NCBI GenBank assembly: GCA_958419975.1
Contig: CATZIG010000053.1
Location: 1-10,123, forward strand
Origin: an uncultured Collinsella sp.
GTDB taxonomy: Bacteria > Actinomycetota > Coriobacteriia > Coriobacteriales > Coriobacteriaceae
Direction of reading: 5' to 3'
DNA length: 10,123 nt
Below the pieces are notes generated by a model. It had not been told where the DNA came from, did not search any database, and saw nothing but the letters and a program-made list of their open reading frames with translations. The translations under genes were made by a program, and so were the position numbers. The first letter of the stretch is position 1, and each line of letters begins with the position of its first letter. Below are positions 6,209 through 10,123 of the stretch, piece after piece.

Positions 6209-8158
6209 CTAGAGCTCGCAGGCAACCTTATAGCCATCGCCGATGGCATCGCGGATGTTGCCACACTTGTTGGCATCGCCCAGCACGTGGGTGGCAACGC
6301 CGGCAGCGGCAAGGTCGTCGGCCAACTTGGTATTGGGACGGTAGCCCATCGCCAGCACCAGCGTATCGGCACCGGTGATGGTGTGGACCTCGCCGTCCTT
6401 TTCGTAGCTGATGGTGTCCTCGGTGATCTCGGTCACCTTGGCCTCGGTCAGCACGTGGACGCCCTTGGAGAGCATGCGCGTGATGAGCACCGCGCGACCG
6501 GCACCGCCCTCGTTGGCAGCGAGCGTCTTGGTCATCTCGATGACGGTGACATCGCGATTGGCCGGCGACAGGTCGTTGACCAGCGGGGCCAGGTAATCTG
6601 CTGTCTCGCAACCGACGGTGCCGCCGCCCACGATGACGATCTTCTTGCCCGGGAAAGCCTTGCCACCCAGCAGGTCGTCAGCCGTCATAACCTGCTTAAA
6701 GCCCTGCATGAAGGCCGGGGCGATGGGCTCAGCGCCATAAGCCAGGACAACCTCGTAGCCCGCGTAGTCGCGCTGAATGTCCTCGGCCGAGAGCTCGGTA
6801 CCAAAGACGCACTTCACGCCCGCCTCGGCCAGACGACGATACTGGTACTTGATCACGCGGGTGAGCTCCTGCTTTGCCGGAGGAACGGCCGCGATGCGCA
6901 TCTCGCCGCCCGGCTCATCCTGCTTATCCACGAGCACCACGTTGTGGCCGCGCTTGGCAGCAATATAGGCTGCCTCCATGCCCGCAGGACCAGCGCCCAC
7001 AACGAGCACGTTCTTGGCCTCGGCAGCAGGTTCGTAGCCAGCCTCGTCGCGCTCCACGTCCGGGTTGACGGTGCAGGAGATGCGCTTGCCGAACATAATG
7101 CCGTTCAGGCAGCGCAGGCAGCCGATGCAGGGGCGGATGTCGTCGGCGTTGCCGGCAGCGGCCTTGTTGCAGAACTCGGCATCGCACAGATTGGCGCGGC
7201 CCATCATGCAGATGTCGGCAGCGCCGTCCTCGATCAGCTCCTCGGCGATCCAGGCCTCGTTGATGCGGCCGACGGTGGCGACGGGAATGTTGACGTGCTT
7301 CTTAATCTCGCGCGAGCAGGCGGCGTGCGAGGCCTGCTGGGTACCGGCGGCGGGAATCGCGGAGCCGCGCTTGATGGTGGTGCCGCCCGACACATGAATC
7401 ATGTCGACGCCGGCCTTCTCCAGGCGACGCGAGACATAAATCATATCGTTGAGGGTCAGACCGCCATCGGTGTACTCATCGCCCGAGATGCGGACGTCGA
7501 TGATAAAGTCCTTGCCGCAGCGCTCGCGAATCTCGGCGATGACCTCGAGCAGGAAGCGCATGCGGGCATCGAGCGAGCCGCCGTACTCGTCGGTACGCTT
7601 GTTGTAGAGCGGAGTCAAAAAGCCGCCGAGCATACCGTGGGCGTGCGCTGCGTGGACCTCAACGCCATCGACACCGGCCTTCTGCATACGCACGGCAGCG
7701 TCGCCAAACTGATGCGTGAGCTCGTGAATCTCGTCGACCGTGATGGGGCGCGGTGCCTCGCGGGCGTAAGACGGGCCCACAAAGGACGGAGCGATCAAGC
7801 GCGGCGTGCCCGGGATGTTAAAGGCCATGTAGGCGGGGTGGAAGAGCTGCGGCATGATCTTGCAGCCGTACTCGTGGACGGCCGCGGCGAGCTTTTCCCA
7901 GCCGGGGATAAACGTGTCGTCGTAGCAGCACATGTCACCCGGCAGATAGGTATAGGTGGGCTCGACCGTCACGACCTCGGTGATGATGAGGCCCACGCCG
8001 CCCTTGGCACGGGCACGGTAATGATCGACCAAGTCGTCAGTCACATAGCCATGATCGGCCAGGTTGGTGGACACCGGCGGCATAAAGACGCGGTTCTTGA
8101 CCTCGGTCGTACCGACCTTGATCGGGCTAAAGAGCATCGGGTAGGCGGATGACTCCAT
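6209..8158 (-). CDS. NADH:flavin oxidoreductase, dienoyl-CoA reductase/TMADH family, 649 aa
   Basis: This is a multi-cofactor flavoprotein. Residues 1-335 form an Old Yellow Enzyme-type FMN barrel (KNRVFMPPVST at 21-31, VHAAHAHGMLGGFL at 168-181, NKRTDEYGG at 186-194). A 4Fe-4S cluster is predicted from C344, C347, C350 and C362. An FAD motif GAGPAG is at 388-393 and an NAD(P)H motif GGGTVG at 511-516. The family includes 2,4-dienoyl-CoA reductase, trimethylamine dehydrogenase, BaiCD/BaiH bile-acid enzymes, enoate reductases and isoflavone (daidzein) reductases, so a reductase of an unsaturated carbonyl compound is likely. The cysteine spacing (2, 2, 11) is closer to trimethylamine dehydrogenase than to E. 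coli FadH. The ATG at 8158 is preferred because GAAAGGAAG lies five bases upstream; the longer open frame runs back through a terminator hairpin. The substrate cannot be decided. Confidence 0.92.
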   Translation of the reverse strand: MESSAYPMLFSPIKVGTTEVKNRVFMPPVSTNLADHGYVTDDLVDHYRARAKGGVGLIITEVVTVEPTYTYLPGDMCCYDDTFIPGWEKLAAAVHEYGCKIMPQLFHPAYMAFNIPGTPRLIAPSFVGPSYAREAPRPITVDEIHELTHQFGDAAVRMQKAGVDGVEVHAAHAHGMLGGFLTPLYNKRTDEYGGSLDARMRFLLEVIAEIRERCGKDFIIDVRISGDEYTDGGLTLNDMIYVSRRLEKAGVDMIHVSGGTTIKRGSAIPAAGTQQASHAACSREIKKHVNIPVATVGRINEAWIAEELIEDGAADICMMGRANLCDAEFCNKAAAGNADDIRPCIGCLRCLNGIMFGKRISCTVNPDVERDEAGYEPAAEAKNVLVVGAGPAGMEAAYIAAKRGHNVVLVDKQDEPGGEMRIAAVPPAKQELTRVIKYQYRRLAEAGVKCVFGTELSAEDIQRDYAGYEVVLAYGAEPIAPAFMQGFKQVMTADDLLGGKAFPGKKIVIVGGGTVGCETADYLAPLVNDLSPANRDVTVIEMTKTLAANEGGAGRAVLITRMLSKGVHVLTEAKVTEITEDTISYEKDGEVHTITGADTLVLAMGYRPNTKLADDLAAAGVATHVLGDANKCGNIRDAIGDGYKVACEL

Positions 8159-8186
8159 ACAGGCTTCCTTTCGTTTAAGCCGCTCG

Positions 8187-8227
8187 GCGGCAGTTGCTAA
8201 CGTACTTATCGTATCAGCAACCGCCGC
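8187..8227. promoter_or_regulatory. Imperfect 41-bp dyad upstream of the flavin oxidoreductase gene
   Basis: GCGGC (8187-8191) and GTTGCT (8193-8198) are mirrored by AGCAAC (8216-8221) and GCCGC (8223-8227), with single-base mismatches at matching positions. It sits 29-69 bp before the ATG at 8158, where the promoter should be. It could be an operator or a leader hairpin. No clear -35/-10 pair was found nearby. Confidence 0.4.
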
Positions 8228-8271
8228 GTCCGTACCCGCTCGCACTCCCCCGCCTTTAATCCGATCCCCAC

Positions 8272-8342
8272 AAAAAGTTGCGGTGGAATACGGAGTAGAT
8301 GAGACTTTTGCCAGCCAAAACAGTCCGTATTTCACCGCAACT
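8272..8342 (-). terminator. Terminator of the GltD-like gene, built from the 63-bp repeat
   Basis: On the minus strand the 19-bp stem comes 16 bases after the GltD-like stop codon and runs straight into TTTTT (8276-8272). It would stop leftward transcription before the flavin oxidoreductase gene. The inner part (8304-8325) can form a further small stem. Confidence 0.75.
8278..8340 (+). repeat. 63-bp palindromic repeat, copy B
   Basis: This is the second copy of the repeat at 5361-5423, with the same length and orientation and the nearly identical right arm containing ACAGTCCGTATT and CACCGCAA. Its outer stem is better preserved than in copy A: positions 8276-8294 pair with 8324-8342 over 19 bp with one G-U pair. 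Confidence 0.8.
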
Positions 8343-8358
8343 GATGGGTGGGATGGAG

Positions 8359-9576
8359 TTAGAGGCCCAGATAGGTAGTCATGCCTTCGACGGCGAGCTT
8401 GGCGCCGGCTACGGCGTGAACAACCGTCAGCGGGCCGTTAACCACGTCGCCAGCGGCAAAGACGCCAGGCACGGTGGTCATACCGTACTCGTCGACCGAA
8501 AGAAGGCCGCGATGATCGGTCTCCAGACCGCCCGTCGTAAGCACAAGCTTGTCCTTGGGCACCTGCGAAGCCGCGATCACAACTGTGTCGGCGGACACAT
8601 GGTCGAGCTCTTCCTCATAGCCCACCACGTTGTTGTCCTCGTCAAAGATAGCCGTCTCGAACACCGGACCGTTATCATCGATGGCGCAGATCGCCTTGCC
8701 GCGCACAATCTCGGCACCGTCAAGCTCGGTCAGCTCCACCTCGTCATCGATGGCAGAGATATGGCGCGATCGGGCATACACAGTGACCTTGCGGGCACCC
8801 GAGCGCAGGGCCGTGCGGGCAACATCCATGGCCACATTGCCGGCGCCGATAACCGCCACGTTCTGCCCGATTGCCACGCTCGTGGGATCGACCAGATAAT
8901 CGATACCAAACAGCACGTTGCCGCGCGACTCGCCGGGAATACCCAGCTTTCGAGCTCGCCAGGTACCAGTACCGACAAAGACCGCATCGTAGCCGTCGCG
9001 CAGCAGGTCGTCGATATGCAGCGCGCCACCGATGGTGGTCGAGGGGCGCACGCGCACGCCAAGCGAGCACATCACGTGGCGATACTTTTGCACGAGCGCA
9101 CGGGGCAGGCGGAACTCGGGGATACCGTACTCCAGCACACCGCCGATCTCGGGCCGCTGCTCAAAAACAGTGACGGCGCAACCCAGCTGCGCCATCTTAA
9201 TTGCCACGGTAATGCCGGCTGGGCCGGAGCCGACCACAGCGACCTGCTTGCCACACGACGGCGCGGGCGTCCACTCCTTACGATCCAAATACGCTGTCGA
9301 GATATAGTTCTCGATGCTCGAGAAATGCACCGGCGCGCCCTTGCGGCCCTGGATGCAAGCGCCCTCGCACTGGCCCGAATGATTGCACACCATGGAGCAG
9401 ACCGCGCTCATGGGATTGTTCTGGAACAATAGCTCGCCCGCCTCTTCTAGACGACGCTGTTTGAACAGGTCGATGACCTGCGGAATAGGCGTCTGAACCG
9501 GGCAGCCCTTAATCTGACAGAACGCCCTTTTACAACCTAGGCAACGATTCGCCTCTTCGACAATGTGGATAGCCAC
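8359..9576 (-). CDS. GltD-like FAD/NAD(P)H oxidoreductase with N-terminal Fe-S domain, 405 aa
   Basis: This is a soluble pyridine-nucleotide oxidoreductase of the glutamate synthase small-subunit type. The N-terminal domain carries two cysteine groups, C12/C15/C20/C25 and C60/C64/C70/C74, as in proteins that bind two 4Fe-4S clusters. An FAD motif GSGPAG is at 116-121, an NAD(P) motif GAGNVAMD at 244-251, and the closing family motif GVFAAGDVVNGP at 371-382. At 405 residues it is shorter than GltD or NfnB (about 450-490). No glutamate synthase large subunit is nearby, so it probably passes electrons between NAD(P)H and some other partner. The start is GTG at 9576, because AGGGGAG lies four bases upstream; the ATG at 9603 has no site. 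The gene lies downstream of the truncated isomerase/epimerase gene on the same strand. Confidence 0.9.
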   Translation of the reverse strand: MAIHIVEEANRCLGCKRAFCQIKGCPVQTPIPQVIDLFKQRRLEEAGELLFQNNPMSAVCSMVCNHSGQCEGACIQGRKGAPVHFSSIENYISTAYLDRKEWTPAPSCGKQVAVVGSGPAGITVAIKMAQLGCAVTVFEQRPEIGGVLEYGIPEFRLPRALVQKYRHVMCSLGVRVRPSTTIGGALHIDDLLRDGYDAVFVGTGTWRARKLGIPGESRGNVLFGIDYLVDPTSVAIGQNVAVIGAGNVAMDVARTALRSGARKVTVYARSRHISAIDDEVELTELDGAEIVRGKAICAIDDNGPVFETAIFDEDNNVVGYEEELDHVSADTVVIAASQVPKDKLVLTTGGLETDHRGLLSVDEYGMTTVPGVFAAGDVVNGPLTVVHAVAGAKLAVEGMTTYLGL

Positions 9577-9580
9577 GCAA

Positions 9581-9586
9581 CTCCCC
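9581..9586 (-). promoter_or_regulatory. Ribosome binding site supporting a GTG start
   Basis: GGGGAG, preceded by an A-rich run on the minus strand, lies four bases before the GTG at 9576. It makes this non-ATG codon the likely start of the GltD-like protein. Confidence 0.7.
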
Positions 9587-9679
9587 TTTTTAATGCAATC
9601 CAATGGGGCGACGATAAAGACCCTTCACCGCCGCCCCCATGCAGGTAATCTCAATCTGCCGACACGGCAAAAGCCAATG

Positions 9680-10123
9680 CTATAGCTCGCGATGCGAAGC
9701 CCCGCAGCGAGCGGACATGTGCTCGAGTGTCGCCAGGCAGTCAGCCGCCGTCGCCGGCACGCTGTTCTCGACCACGCAGGGAATCCCAGGACAGGCGGCG
9801 GCAGCCCAGGCCACCACGGGCTCAAAGTCATAGCGGCCCGTCTCGCCCACGCCGTGGCACACCAGGCGTGAACCCGTACCGTCGCACCATCCGGCTTCGT
9901 CCTCGTTATCAACGACCTCAAAATCCTTGGCGTGCAGCACGCGGATCTTACTGCCGCATAAGTAGAGCATGCACGCGGTGATTTCCTGCGCTTCGTCAAC
10001 GACACTGGGGTGCAGCAGCGATACCGGGTCGTAGATCACGCCGAGCGACGGGCTCGAGACGCGCTCCAGCACCTCACGGCAGCGATCCGGCGTGTTGACC
10101 GTCTCGTTCCAGCCAGGCTCGAT
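9680..10123 (-). CDS. Sugar phosphate isomerase/epimerase, TIM barrel, C-terminal 147 aa (partial)
   Basis: Only the C-terminal half is in the window; the reading frame is open to the right edge and the start lies beyond it. It belongs to the xylose isomerase-like TIM-barrel superfamily (AP-endonuclease 2 fold), which includes many sugar and inositol epimerases. The visible metal-ligand pattern is typical: E in IEPGW (second codon from the edge), D32 in YDP, H64 in LHAKD and E119 in VVEN. The GVGETGRYDFEPVV stretch (91-104) is also characteristic. It ends at TAG (9680-9682), 103 bp before the GTG of the GltD-like gene on the same strand, so the two may be co-transcribed. The substrate is unknown. 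Confidence 0.85.
   Translation of the reverse strand: MEPGWNETVNTPDRCREVLERVSSPSLGVIYDPVSLLHPSVVDEAQEITACMLYLCGSKIRVLHAKDFEVVDNEDEAGWCDGTGSRLVCHGVGETGRYDFEPVVAWAAAACPGIPCVVENSVPATAADCLATLEHMSARCGASHREL

Noticed and set aside
6287..8152. 621-codon plus-strand open frame opposite the flavin oxidoreductase gene
   Set aside because: Low-complexity His/Asp/Gly/Ala-rich translation without domains; a shadow of the minus-strand gene.
8299..9432. 377-codon plus-strand frame opposite the GltD-like gene
   Set aside because: It begins inside the terminator hairpin, has no ribosome site or domain, and is a shadow of the minus-strand gene.
9657..9670. TGCCG/CGGCA hairpin between the epimerase and GltD-like genes as a terminator
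   Set aside because: The stem is only five base pairs and the A-run lies on the wrong side for the leftward genes.

Overview
The window is high-GC bacterial DNA with closely packed genes and strong Shine-Dalgarno sites (AGGAG, GGAGG). Gene content and style (sugar-acid catabolism beside multi-cofactor Fe-S flavoenzymes of the dienoyl-CoA reductase/trimethylamine dehydrogenase family) suggest a gut actinobacterium of the Coriobacteriia, most likely Collinsella or a relative. That assignment is inference from style, not from a marker gene.

Left half (about 164-6156): a divergent sugar-acid catabolic locus. Leftward from a shared control region run a GntP-family aldonate permease and an IlvD/Edd-family sugar-acid dehydratase. 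Rightward run a FadR-type GntR regulator, a short-chain dehydrogenase of the gluconate 5-dehydrogenase/DhuD type, and a 213-residue RpiB/LacAB-family isomerase resembling streptococcal DhuI. A textbook rho-independent terminator closes the rightward set. The permease and dehydratase would bring in an aldonate and convert it to a 2-keto-3-deoxy-aldonate (KDG type). The dehydrogenase/isomerase pair resembles the one that converts the 4-deoxy-5-keto-uronate from glycosaminoglycan or pectin unsaturated uronates to KDG. KDG kinase and KDPG aldolase, needed to finish either route, are not in the window. The control region (3412-3645) carries a perfect 19-bp palindrome and several copies of a GTCTGATG half-site, good candidates for the regulator's operators.

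Right half (6209-10123, all leftward): the end of a TIM-barrel sugar phosphate isomerase/epimerase cut by the window edge, a compact GltD-like FAD/NAD(P) oxidoreductase with two N-terminal cysteine sets and a GTG start, and a 649-residue NADH:flavin oxidoreductase (FMN barrel, 4Fe-4S, FAD and NAD(H) domains). The last two are separated by a hairpin plus T-tract terminator, so the large flavoenzyme probably has its own promoter.

The least ordinary structure is non-coding. A 63-bp imperfect palindromic repeat occurs twice, between the dehydrogenase and isomerase genes and between the two flavoenzyme genes, with the same length and about 78% identity. At the first site an extra inverted arm makes two mutually exclusive hairpins possible; at the second the repeat serves as the terminator. 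No tRNA, rRNA, CRISPR array, insertion sequence or phage gene was seen.
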